A stretch of DNA of 64,000 bases, from NCBI RefSeq assembly GCF_018502625.1, contig NZ_CP075566.1, forward strand, positions 5,087,001 to 5,151,000, written 5' to 3'. The notes beneath the pieces were generated by a model, which was not told the origin of the DNA, did no database searches, and saw nothing but the letters and a program-made list of their open reading frames with translations. The translations under genes were made by a program, and so were the position numbers. The first letter of the stretch is position 1, and every line of letters begins with the position of its first letter. Origin of the DNA: Pseudomonas hormoni. GTDB lineage: Bacteria > Pseudomonadota > Gammaproteobacteria > Pseudomonadales > Pseudomonadaceae. Positions 10,471 through 20,092 of this stretch are shown here, in pieces.

Positions 10471-10583
10471 TGTGGCGAGCGAGCTTGCTCGCGCTGGGCT
10501 GCGGAGCAGCCCCAAAATTCTGTTAACAACATCCAATTTTGTGAGTGCTGCGCACTCAAGCGGGAGCAAGCTCCCTCGCCACA
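10471..10583. repeat. REP pair inside the agt operon (agtB-agtC spacer)
   Basis: Outer arms 10471-10494 and 10560-10583 match with two mismatches (core TGTGGCGAGCGAGCTTGCTC). Inside are two more small hairpins, GGGCTGC/GCAGCCC near 10497-10513 and GAGTGC/GCACTC near 10542-10556. In the agt mRNA this lies after agtB and before agtC, where it could stabilise the upstream part or reduce read-through. Confidence 0.85.
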
Positions 10584-10617
10584 AAAGCCCGCCCTCACAG
10601 GAGGGCGAGCCCTCTGG

Positions 10618-11661
10618 TTACTTCGCAGCCCAGGAATTGAAGCGCTGTTCCAGTTGCTCGCCGTTGTCAGCCCAGAAGCTGACGTCGATCTGCACCTGAT
10701 TGGCGATGTTTTCCGGGGTGGTCGGCATGTCTTTCAGGACGTCCTTGGCCAGCAACGGTACGGCTTGGGTGTTGGCCGGGCCGTAGGCGATGTTTTCCGA
10801 GTAGGTCTTCTGCTGCTGCGGTGCCACCGAGAACGCGATGAATTTCTTCGCCGCTTCAGCACGCGCCTTGTCGAGGCCTTTTGGAATCGCCCAAGCGTCG
10901 AAGTCGTAGATACCGCCGTTCCACACGACTTTCAGATTGCTTTCTTTCTGTACCGCTGCAATCCGGCCGTTGTAGGCCGAGCTCATGACCACGTCACCGG
11001 AAGCGAGGTATTGCGGCGGTTGCGCGCCGGCTTCCCACCATTGAATGCTTGGTTTCAGCTCATCAAGTTTCTTGAATGCGCGGTCCTGACCGTCTTTGCC
11101 GGCCAGCACTTTATAGACGTCTTTCGGCGCAACGCCGTCGGCCATCAGTGCGAATTCCAGGGTGTACTTGGCGCCTTTGCGCAGGCCGCGCTTGCCCGGG
11201 AATTTCTTGGTGTCCCAGAAATCCACCCAGCTGGTCGGTGCGGTTTTCAGCTTGTCGGCGTTGTAGGCCAGCACGGTCGACCACACGAAGAAACCCACGC
11301 CGCAAGGCTGGATGGCGCCTTTGACGTAGTCTTCGGACTTGCCGAACAGCGCCGGGTCGAGTTGCTCGAACATGTCTTCGTCGCAACCACGGGACAATTC
11401 TGGCGATTCAACTTCCACCAGGTCCCAGGACACGCTCTTGGTGTCGACCATGGCTTTAACCTTGGCCATCTCGCCGTTGTATTCGCCGGCGACGATCTTG
11501 CCGTTACCCGCCGCTTCCCACGGTGCGTAGAAGGCTTTGACCTGCGCGGCCTTGTTCGCCCCGCCAAAGGACACCACGGTCAAGTCCGGGCCCGCCGCCA
11601 TCGCGTGTGCCGCACCGATCATGCCCATGACCAGGGCGGTGAATTTCAGGGATCTCAACAT
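10618..11661 (-). CDS. agtB: Periplasmic substrate-binding protein of the agt ABC transporter
   Basis: 347 residues. An N-terminal signal peptide (MLRSLKFTALVMGMIGAAHAMA, cleavage likely near residue 23) is followed by a PotD/PotF-type solute-binding fold: DLTVVSFGGANKAAQ, WDLVEVESPEL, GCGVGFF-like QPCGVGFFVWSTVLAYN, WVDFWDTKKFPGKRGLRKG and WNGGIYDFDAWAIPKG. It would capture the amino acid (4-aminobutyrate/5-aminovalerate by analogy with P. aeruginosa AgtB) in the periplasm. It starts 44 bases after agtA. Confidence 0.88.
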   Translation of the reverse strand: MLRSLKFTALVMGMIGAAHAMAAGPDLTVVSFGGANKAAQVKAFYAPWEAAGNGKIVAGEYNGEMAKVKAMVDTKSVSWDLVEVESPELSRGCDEDMFEQLDPALFGKSEDYVKGAIQPCGVGFFVWSTVLAYNADKLKTAPTSWVDFWDTKKFPGKRGLRKGAKYTLEFALMADGVAPKDVYKVLAGKDGQDRAFKKLDELKPSIQWWEAGAQPPQYLASGDVVMSSAYNGRIAAVQKESNLKVVWNGGIYDFDAWAIPKGLDKARAEAAKKFIAFSVAPQQQKTYSENIAYGPANTQAVPLLAKDVLKDMPTTPENIANQVQIDVSFWADNGEQLEQRFNSWAAK

Positions 11662-11705
11662 TTATTGTTCTCTCCACGTGCAGGGTTGGTTGAAGCAGGG
11701 GGCGA

Positions 11706-12830
11706 TCAGTTCGCCTCTAGAAGTGGGTCGAGCGCGCGAACGTGTTCGACCTGCCAGCCAAGCGGTACCACGTCGCCGACCGCGAGCGCAGGATCGAGCT
11801 CGGCAATCGGTTGTTTCACGAAGAAGTCGGTCTTGCCGCAGACTTCCAGGCGAACCCGGACGTGGTCGCCCAGATAGATGAATTCCGCCACCCTCCCTGA
11901 GAAGCGGTTGACGCAGGACTCGCTCGAACCGTTGAGGCTCACGCGCTCCGGACGAATCGACAGCGTGACGGGTTCGCCGGTCTTGCCGACGTTGACCGCC
12001 AGGGCTTCAACCTTTTCACCGCGACCGAGTTCGACGATGCAACGGTCGCCGGTGTGGCTGTGCAAACGGCCGTTGAGGCGGTTGTTCTCGCCGATGAAGT
12101 TGGCGACGAAGGTGTTCTTCGGTTCTTCATACAGGCTGCGCGGCGGGGCGATCTGCTGGATTTCGCCCTGATGGAACACGGCCACGCGGTCGGACATGGT
12201 CAAGGCTTCGCCCTGATCGTGGGTCACGTAGACCACAGTCACGCCGAGGCGCTGGTGCAGGTGTTTGATTTCCATCTGCATGTGTTCGCGCAGTTGTTTG
12301 TCGAGTGCGCCGAGGGGCTCGTCCATCAATACCAGTTGCGGTTCGAACACCAACGCACGGGCCAAAGCCACACGCTGCTGCTGACCACCGGACAGTTGTG
12401 CCGGATAACGCTGAGCAAAGGCATCGAGTTGGACCATGCTCAGGACTTTCTTGACCTTGTCGCTGACATCGCTCTTGTTCAAGCCGCGCACGGTCAGCGG
12501 AAACGCGAGGTTCTCGGCGACGGTCATGTGCGGGAACAGTGCGTAGTTCTGGAACACCATGCCGATGTCGCGCTTGTGCGGCGGCACGTTGTTGATGGCA
12601 CGCCCGGCCAGGAGGATTTCGCCGGCGGTTGGCGTTTCGAAACCGGCGAGCATCATCAGGCTGGTGGTCTTGCCCGAGCCGGACGGCCCGAGCAAGGTGA
12701 GGAATTCGCCTTTGCGAATGTCCAGGTTGAGGTCTTTGACGATCAGGTTCTCGCCGTCGTAGCTCTTCTGCACTCCACGAAAGCTGACCAGAATGTCGCT
12801 GGCCCCTGCGTTTGAATCGACCTGGCTCAT
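11706..12830 (-). CDS. agtA: ABC transporter ATPase, PotA type (AgtA-like)
   Basis: 374 residues. The nucleotide-binding domain has Walker A LLGPSGSGKTTS, Q-loop VFQNYALFPH, signature LSGGQQQRVALARAL, Walker B LVLMDEPLGALD and switch histidine VTHDQGEAL. The C-terminal TOBE-type domain begins near residue 240 (GENNRLNGRLH). The start at 12830 (MSQVDSN) is chosen because AAAGG lies just upstream; a GTG at 12836 is also possible. First gene of the agtABCD operon; it energises uptake through AgtC/AgtD. Confidence 0.92.
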   Translation of the reverse strand: MSQVDSNAGASDILVSFRGVQKSYDGENLIVKDLNLDIRKGEFLTLLGPSGSGKTTSLMMLAGFETPTAGEILLAGRAINNVPPHKRDIGMVFQNYALFPHMTVAENLAFPLTVRGLNKSDVSDKVKKVLSMVQLDAFAQRYPAQLSGGQQQRVALARALVFEPQLVLMDEPLGALDKQLREHMQMEIKHLHQRLGVTVVYVTHDQGEALTMSDRVAVFHQGEIQQIAPPRSLYEEPKNTFVANFIGENNRLNGRLHSHTGDRCIVELGRGEKVEALAVNVGKTGEPVTLSIRPERVSLNGSSESCVNRFSGRVAEFIYLGDHVRVRLEVCGKTDFFVKQPIAELDPALAVGDVVPLGWQVEHVRALDPLLEAN

Positions 12831-12940
12831 ACCCACACCTTTGTTATTGATGACTGCTGTGGACTAAGCCTAGTGGACGCTGGTGACCACGCAAATCGGG
12901 GCGCAGGAGAGAATCGCCTCAGCCGGATGGAAGGTTGGGG

Positions 12941-12956
12941 GTAGGGATTGCCCTAC
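12941..12956. promoter_or_regulatory. Candidate operator upstream of agtA (GTAGGG-N4-CCCTAC)
   Basis: A perfect 6-bp palindrome with a 4-base spacer (GTAGGG ATTG CCCTAC) lies about 110 bases upstream of the agtA start, in the spacer between agtR and agtA. Its symmetry and spacing suit a dimeric NarL/FixJ-type response regulator such as AgtR. The rest of the 321-base spacer holds a REP pair (13065-13146) and no gene that I can support. Confidence 0.35.
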
Positions 12957-13064
12957 AAGGATGGCGGGGATGGATAGGGACAGCCGCGGTTTTAACCTGC
13001 ACGCCGCAGGAATGGGCAAAAGCGGTGCTGTAGGCATGTCGCAAATGGACATGACGACGCGTTA

Positions 13065-13146
13065 TCCCTGTAGGAGCGAGGCTTGCCCGCGAAGGCGTCT
13101 TCATTGGCGCTAAAGGCTTCGCGGGCAAGCCTCGCTCCTACAGGGA
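13065..13146. repeat. REP pair (REPIN), 30-bp arms
   Basis: Arms 13065-13094 and 13117-13146 are perfect complements built on CTGTAGGAGCGAGGCTTGCC followed by CGCGAAG. It lies just downstream of agtR and upstream of the agtA promoter region, probably closing the agtSR transcript. Confidence 0.9.
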
Positions 13147-13157
13147 TTGCGTGCGGT

Positions 13158-13805
13158 TTAGAGGAGTTTGTGTTCCATCGCGTACTTCACCAGTTCCGCC
13201 AGCGAGGTGATGTTGAGTTTCTGCATCAGCCGCGCCTTGTGGGTGCTGATAGTCTTGCTGCTCAGGGCCAGTTGCTGGGCGATGTCGTTGACGTTGGCGC
13301 CCTGGGCCAAACGTTCGAACACCGAGAACTCACGCTCCGACAACAGTGAATGCAGCGGCCGCGAATCGGTCAGGCCGACTTCGAAGACCATACGGTCGGC
13401 CAGCTCCGGATCGATGTAACGCCCGCCCGCCGCGACTTTGCGGATCGCCGTCAGCAGCAGCGCCGGGTCGCTGTCCTTGGTCGCGTAGCCTGCAGCACCG
13501 ACCTTCAATGCCCGTGCAGCCATTTGCGCTTCGTCGTGCATCGACAACACCAGAATGGCAGGCGGATTGTTCAACGCACGGATCCGCGGAATCGCTTCCA
13601 GGCCATTGACCCCAGGCATGGAGATATCCAGCAACACCACTTCGCAGGGAACATGACGCAAGGTCTCGAGCAACTGCTCGCCATTGCTCGCCTCGCCCAC
13701 CACCAGCAAGTCCTTGGCCAGGCCGATCAGTTGCTTGATACCTTCGCGAACGATGGTGTGGTCTTCGGCTACCAGTACACGGATCACGTTCTTCTCCAGA
13801 TTCAA
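13158..13805 (-). CDS. agtR: AgtR-like response regulator (NarL/FixJ family)
   Basis: 215 residues. The receiver domain (about 8-125) has acidic pair E14-D15, phospho-acceptor D60 in VVLLDISMPG, S/T in LVLSMHD and lysine in GYATKDSD. A C-terminal LuxR-type HTH (about 150-210) holds LSEREFSVFERLAQGANVNDIAQQLALSSKTISTHKARLMQKL. It would be phosphorylated by AgtS, encoded 96 bases upstream, and activate agtABCD. In P. aeruginosa the AgtSR pair responds to 5-aminovalerate and 4-aminobutyrate and also to peptidoglycan fragments (from memory). Confidence 0.9.
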   Translation of the reverse strand: MNLEKNVIRVLVAEDHTIVREGIKQLIGLAKDLLVVGEASNGEQLLETLRHVPCEVVLLDISMPGVNGLEAIPRIRALNNPPAILVLSMHDEAQMAARALKVGAAGYATKDSDPALLLTAIRKVAAGGRYIDPELADRMVFEVGLTDSRPLHSLLSEREFSVFERLAQGANVNDIAQQLALSSKTISTHKARLMQKLNITSLAELVKYAMEHKLL

Positions 13806-13811
13806 GATCTA

Positions 13812-13873
13812 TCGCGAGCAGGCTCGCTCCCACAGGGTGCTCACTGTACTTGTGGGAGCGAGCCTGCTCGCGA
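13812..13873. repeat. REP pair (REPIN), 23-bp arms
   Basis: Arms 13812-13834 and 13851-13873 are perfect complements (core TCGCGAGCAGGCTCGCTCCC) with a 16-base loop. It sits in the agtS-agtR spacer, an unusual place since the two proteins are functional partners. Confidence 0.9.
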
Positions 13874-13901
13874 AGGCGTCAGTAAAACCAACACAAATTC
13901 T

Positions 13902-16298
13902 TCAGGCCCCATCCAACGGCACACGCACACTCAGGGTCGTGCCCTCCCCCGGCTCACTTTCAAGCGACAACTGCCCGCCCATGATCAACACCCGCTCGCG
14001 CATGCCGACAACCCCAAAGGATGTCGACCTACCGGTAGCGGCGACGAATCCTACGCCATCATCGCTGACCGTCAGACACAACTCATCACCTTCAAGCGAC
14101 AACGTCAGTTCGACAGTATGCGCCTGGGCATGCCGCATGACATTGGTCAGCGCCTCCTGAAGAATCCGGAACAAGCCAATAGCCTTGGCATCACTGAGCA
14201 CCGGCAAGTTGTCCGGCACCTGCACCAGACATGGAATCTGCGTGCGCGCCTCGAAACGCCGGGCCTGCCATTCGATGGCCGAGGCGATGCCGGCATCGAG
14301 AATCGGTGGGCGCAGCGCCGTAGCAACATCGCGCACCAGCTGGAACAACTGAGCGATCAAGCGCTTCATGCTGTTCAAACGTTCGTTCAGACCCGGGTCG
14401 AGCTGGGCGTAGGCCAATTCGCACATCGACGTTTCCAGCTTCAACACAGTCAACATCTGACCCAGCTCGTCGTGAACTTCCCGGGCGATACGGGCCTTTT
14501 CCTCTTCCCGCACGCTCTCCAGGTGCGCCGACAACTCACGCAACTGCTCACGGGAGCTGGCCAGTTCCAGCTCGATGCGTTTGCTCTCGCTGATGTCCCA
14601 GACAATGCCGTCCCAGACGTAGGCGCCATCTTCGAGGCGTCGAGTGATGGCTTTGATCTCGGCCCAGCGCTGCTCGCCCTGACGCGTGAGAATCCGCCCC
14701 TGCCACGACCAGTCGCTGTCGGTGTCCAGCGCGTGATCCTGCGTCCGGTGGTAGCTGGCCTTGTCGTCCGGGTGCACCAGGCTGCGCAGACCTTTGTCGC
14801 GATGGGCCAGGGTCGCCGGCGCGTAACCCACCAGACTCTCGCTGCCTTCGCTGATGTAGGCAAAGTCGATCTGTCCCGTCACCGGTGCCCGTTCCAGGCG
14901 AAAGACCAATCCCGGCACGTTGGCGGCGATCCCTTGCAGGCGCGCCTCGCTTTCCTGCAACGCGGCCAGGGCGCGACGGCGCTCGGTGACGTCATTGAGG
15001 TAGACCACCAGGTATTCGCCATCACGGAAACGCAAGAAGCTCAACGAAACATCCGTCGGCAAAAGGCTGCCATCAGCCCGCAGGCAATTGGTTTCGAAAC
15101 TTTGCGGGCCTTCTTCGCTGGCGCGGGCGCGTTTCCACAGGTTCAGCCAGCGGTCCATGTGCAGACCGGGCTCGAAGTCGATCAGCGGCCGGTCGATGAT
15201 GCCGCCCGCCGGATAGCCGAGCATCGTTTCGGCGGCCCGGTTGGCGTAGCGCACATGGCTGTCCCAGTTGACCCAGAGAATGCCGACGGTGCTCTGATCG
15301 ATGGAAAACTGCGTGAGGCGCAACGCTTCTTCACTGGCGGCTCGCAAGGCAATGTCTTCCCGAGCCGCTAACAGACGATGCTCCAGGCTGTGTTGCTGCC
15401 GACGCTGCCAGAACACGATCGCCATGCAGCTCAGCATCAACACCGCCAACAGCAGACTGAGGTTCTGCCAGAAACCCGGGGACTCCGTCAGTCGCGGGTA
15501 TTTGGGTTGCAGCCATTGATTGTGCAGTTGCTCCAGATCCTTGGCCGGGATCGCTCGCAACGCGCTTTCGACAATGCCGGCGAGTTCCGGCCAGTCCCGC
15601 CGCGTGGCCACGCGCAGCAGCTGTGGCAGACCGATGTCGCCGACCACCACCAACCCGGCAAACTCCGGCTCGACAGACAGACGCCCCAATTGTGCTTCGT
15701 CGACCACGGCGTAACTGGCCTGCTGACTCAGCAACAGTTGCAAAGCCTGGCGCTCGACCGGGACACCCTGGAGGTTCAGGTGCGGATAATTACCGCGCAG
15801 GTAATCGGCGGTGGCGCTGGGCATGCGTACGGCAACGCGGGTCTGGCTGTCGAGTTTTTCCAGCTCCACCCCACCGGCAGCCTTCTGGTCGCTGACCACC
15901 AGTTGCGGCACCCGCATGTACGGGTCGGAAAACTGCCACAGGCGCAGGCCACCGGGGGTTTGCACCAGCCCCGGCGCGATGTCGATTTCACCTTCGCGGG
16001 CGGCGGCCTCCAGCTGCGCGAGGTCGGGAAAGTTGCGCCAGCTCAGCTCGACCTTGAGCGACCTGGCCAGCCACTTCATCAACTCGACGTTAACCCCGGA
16101 CAACCGCTGCAAGCGGCGATCGTATTGCGCATAGGGCACTTGCAACACCAGCCCGACGCGCAATTCATCGTGCTGCGCCAGCCATTCCTGCTGACGTGCG
16201 GACAATTGTGCGACGTGCGCTGGTGGCGCAGGCGCCGCCCAGCCCATCAAGGGAAACCACAAACAGCCGATAACCCACAGGCAGCGAAAACGCTTCAT
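13902..16298 (-). CDS. agtS: AgtS-like sensor histidine kinase with periplasmic SBP domain and PAS domains
   Basis: 798 residues from the ATG at 16298 (MKRFRCLWVIGCLWFPLMGWAA, a signal peptide); an ATG seven codons upstream is possible. Order: periplasmic SBP_bac_3-like domain (about 35-265), transmembrane segment (about 279-297, NLSLLLAVLMLSCMAIVFW), two PAS/PAC modules (about 330-450 and 465-580), HisKA_3 dimerisation domain with phospho-histidine in AREVHDELGQML (about residue 609), and an HATPase with DGVGF and GMRERV motifs. The SBP domain probably binds the amino acid directly. It is the partner of AgtR just downstream. Confidence 0.9.
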   Translation of the reverse strand: MKRFRCLWVIGCLWFPLMGWAAPAPPAHVAQLSARQQEWLAQHDELRVGLVLQVPYAQYDRRLQRLSGVNVELMKWLARSLKVELSWRNFPDLAQLEAAAREGEIDIAPGLVQTPGGLRLWQFSDPYMRVPQLVVSDQKAAGGVELEKLDSQTRVAVRMPSATADYLRGNYPHLNLQGVPVERQALQLLLSQQASYAVVDEAQLGRLSVEPEFAGLVVVGDIGLPQLLRVATRRDWPELAGIVESALRAIPAKDLEQLHNQWLQPKYPRLTESPGFWQNLSLLLAVLMLSCMAIVFWQRRQQHSLEHRLLAAREDIALRAASEEALRLTQFSIDQSTVGILWVNWDSHVRYANRAAETMLGYPAGGIIDRPLIDFEPGLHMDRWLNLWKRARASEEGPQSFETNCLRADGSLLPTDVSLSFLRFRDGEYLVVYLNDVTERRRALAALQESEARLQGIAANVPGLVFRLERAPVTGQIDFAYISEGSESLVGYAPATLAHRDKGLRSLVHPDDKASYHRTQDHALDTDSDWSWQGRILTRQGEQRWAEIKAITRRLEDGAYVWDGIVWDISESKRIELELASSREQLRELSAHLESVREEEKARIAREVHDELGQMLTVLKLETSMCELAYAQLDPGLNERLNSMKRLIAQLFQLVRDVATALRPPILDAGIASAIEWQARRFEARTQIPCLVQVPDNLPVLSDAKAIGLFRILQEALTNVMRHAQAHTVELTLSLEGDELCLTVSDDGVGFVAATGRSTSFGVVGMRERVLIMGGQLSLESEPGEGTTLSVRVPLDGA

Positions 16299-16371
16299 CA
16301 AAGTCTCACACACTGACAAATACTGACCAACCCATTAGGCTGCCGGAATAACTTCTGGCCTGGAATATCCG

Positions 16372-17364
16372 ATGCCCCCTGTCTACCGCCTGGCACTGCC
16401 AGCATTGTGCCTGTCGCTGATCCTGCCTTGCGCCTTTTCCGTCCAGGCCGCTGATCCCGCACCCGCTGCCGCGGAAAAATCCGCAGACGAAAAACCGGTC
16501 GAACGTCAGCCGCTGCTTGAGCGTAGTCAGGAAGAAGCGACAGCACTTGAGCGAAAAATCCCTGCTCAGGAACAGCAACAACTGCAAGCGGGCAGCGATA
16601 CCTTTCTGGCCTTGTGGAAACCGGCCAATACGGCGGATCCCAAAGGCACGGTGATTATCATCCCGGGCGCCGGTGAAACCGTTGACTGGCCGCAAGCAAT
16701 CAGTCCCCTGCGACGCAAACTGCCCGACGCCGAGTGGAGCAGCCTGAGTATCACCTTGCCCGACCTGCAAAGCGATGCCATTGCGCCACGTACCGTCGAA
16801 GTAGCGCCAACGCCCAAGGCCCCTGACGTCGGCAGCAAGGACTCGACCACCGCCGCCCCCATCGAGCAAGCGGCTGGCGGTGAGGCGGAAGTCGCCGACA
16901 AGGCCATCGCCGAAACCAGTGACGAGCAGGCCAAAGCCGATGCCGAGCGAATCTTCGCACGCATTGATGCGGCCATTGCCTACGCCGAACAACAGAGCGC
17001 TCGCCGCATTGTGGTGCTCGGCCATGGCACCGGCGCGTACTGGGCCGCCCGTTACCTGAGTGAGAAGCAGCCCTCGCAAGTCGAGAAATTCGCGATGGTC
17101 GCCGCCCAGACGCCTGTTGCGGCGAAGCCGGAACTGGCTGAATTGACGCCGACCCTTAAATTGCCGACGGCCGACATCTTCTACATGGACAAGCCGCTGG
17201 ACCGCAACGCGGCACTGGAGCGCTTGCAGGCCAGCAAGCGTCTGAAGGCTTCAGCGTTCAGTCAGGTATCGCTCAAGGCATTGCCGGGGGATAGCAAGGC
17301 TGAGCAGGAGCAGTTGGTGCGCCGGGTGCGGGGTTGGTTGAATCCCAAGCCAGAGGCGAACTAA
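16372..17364 (+). CDS. DUF3530 family protein, alpha/beta-hydrolase-like, exported
   Basis: 330 residues with a signal peptide (MPPVYRLALPALCLSLILPCAFSVQA). A Glu/Gln/Ala-rich segment (residues 30-65) precedes an alpha/beta-hydrolase-like core: GTVIIIPGAGETVDWP, the nucleophile-elbow-like VLGHGTGAYWAARYL, and IFYMDKPLDR. The elbow has G-H-G-T-G where a serine would be expected, so catalysis is doubtful. A variable Ala/Thr-rich insert lies at about 135-190. No function is known to me. It is divergent from agtS with a 73-base spacer and is followed by a REP pair. Confidence 0.75.
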   Translation: MPPVYRLALPALCLSLILPCAFSVQAADPAPAAAEKSADEKPVERQPLLERSQEEATALERKIPAQEQQQLQAGSDTFLALWKPANTADPKGTVIIIPGAGETVDWPQAISPLRRKLPDAEWSSLSITLPDLQSDAIAPRTVEVAPTPKAPDVGSKDSTTAAPIEQAAGGEAEVADKAIAETSDEQAKADAERIFARIDAAIAYAEQQSARRIVVLGHGTGAYWAARYLSEKQPSQVEKFAMVAAQTPVAAKPELAELTPTLKLPTADIFYMDKPLDRNAALERLQASKRLKASAFSQVSLKALPGDSKAEQEQLVRRVRGWLNPKPEAN

Positions 17365-17379
17365 TAGACCGAGTTGTTC

Positions 17380-17474
17380 CCTTCGCGGGCAAGCCACGCT
17401 CCCACAGGTTTTATGTCGATCACAAAAATTGCGTACGACATAAAACCTGTGGGAGCGTGGCTTGCCCGCGAAGG
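17380..17474. repeat. REP pair (REPIN) with unusually long 39-bp perfect arms
   Basis: Arms 17380-17418 and 17436-17474 are perfect complements over 39 bases. The usual REP core (CTTCGCGGGCAAGCCACGCT) is extended by GGTTTTATGTCG, which other copies in the window lack. It lies between the convergent DUF3530 gene and the djlA-like gene, where it probably serves as a two-way transcription end. Confidence 0.9.
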
Positions 17475-17505
17475 CGTCAGCGCTGTCGATTACATAACTC
17501 ACCGG

Positions 17506-18273
17506 CTAGCGAAAATCCCGTCGCTGACGAATCAACGTATAGGCGTTATGCAATTCGCGCGTCTTGTCAGTCGCTTCACGCACCTGCAACGCCGTCGCCC
17601 CACTGCCGGCAATCTTGTCCGGATGATGGCGACTCAGCAAACGTCGATAAGCGCGCTTGATCTGCGCCGGTTCGGTGGTGGCGGACACGCCCAACAGCAT
17701 CATCGCTTCCTGATAAGTGACCGCACTGCTGACGACCGATGGCCTGGACGGCTCGTAGTCCGCCGCCAACGCCTGAACCTGGTACGACGTCCAGCCGAGC
17801 CATTTGCCCCACTGGGCAATCAGCTCGCGCTCGGCATGACCGGCGCGGCCATCGGCCCAGACCATTCGCCAGCAGGCGCGCAACACGCCTTCCGCCGCAT
17901 GGGGTTGAGCACTCAAGCGTCGCAGATAGCCGCGCAACCGGTCATGTCCCGACTTGCCGCGGTTGAACGCCGCTATCGCCCGGCGCTTTGCCGACTCGGT
18001 CATTTCCAGCGCCTGCATTTCCTGACGCGCCTGCTGGATGTGGCCATCCACCACCCGCCCGTCACACTTGGCCAGCCGCCCCAGCAACACGAACAGCAGC
18101 TCATCATTGCGCAGCACCGGACGACCACCGAGCGCTTCACGCAAATGCCCCCAGCTCTGCAGTTTCAAGCGCCGATCCAGCGCCTGCCCCAACAACGCGC
18201 CGAGCATGGCCCCCGGAATGCTGGCAATGGCATAGCCTGCTCCGGCTCCAATCAGAGTCCCTGGCCACAGCAT
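17506..18273 (-). CDS. djlA: DjlA-like co-chaperone (TerB-like and J domains)
   Basis: 255 residues. A glycine-rich hydrophobic N-terminus (LIGAGAGYAIASIPGAMLGALLG) probably inserts in the membrane. A TerB-like helical domain spans about 50-170 (LLFVLLGRLAKCDGRVVDGHI and MVWADGRAGHAERELI, two acidic repeats). A C-terminal J domain (about 190-255) carries the HPD motif at 217-219 (RRLLSRHHPDKI). The J domain should stimulate DnaK. It starts one base after the end of murU and is the last gene of an amgK-murU-djlA unit. Confidence 0.88.
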   Translation of the reverse strand: MLWPGTLIGAGAGYAIASIPGAMLGALLGQALDRRLKLQSWGHLREALGGRPVLRNDELLFVLLGRLAKCDGRVVDGHIQQARQEMQALEMTESAKRRAIAAFNRGKSGHDRLRGYLRRLSAQPHAAEGVLRACWRMVWADGRAGHAERELIAQWGKWLGWTSYQVQALAADYEPSRPSVVSSAVTYQEAMMLLGVSATTEPAQIKRAYRRLLSRHHPDKIAGSGATALQVREATDKTRELHNAYTLIRQRRDFR

Positions 18274-18274
18274 C

Positions 18275-19962
<1,688 letters not shown>

Positions 19963-20092
19963 TGCAAGGGTCTCCGACGGCGCTAGCCGTCAAGCGGGTC
20001 ATGCTTTATTATCCAGCATCTTTTTCAGACCATCGAGAGGCGTGCGGCCCACACCGCGGGCAGATGGCACGCAGGAAGCCCGGACTAATAAG

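Noticed and set aside
13902..16298. AgtS as a hybrid kinase with receiver domain
   Set aside because: The protein ends right after the ATPase domain; there is no receiver, and AgtR is a separate gene.
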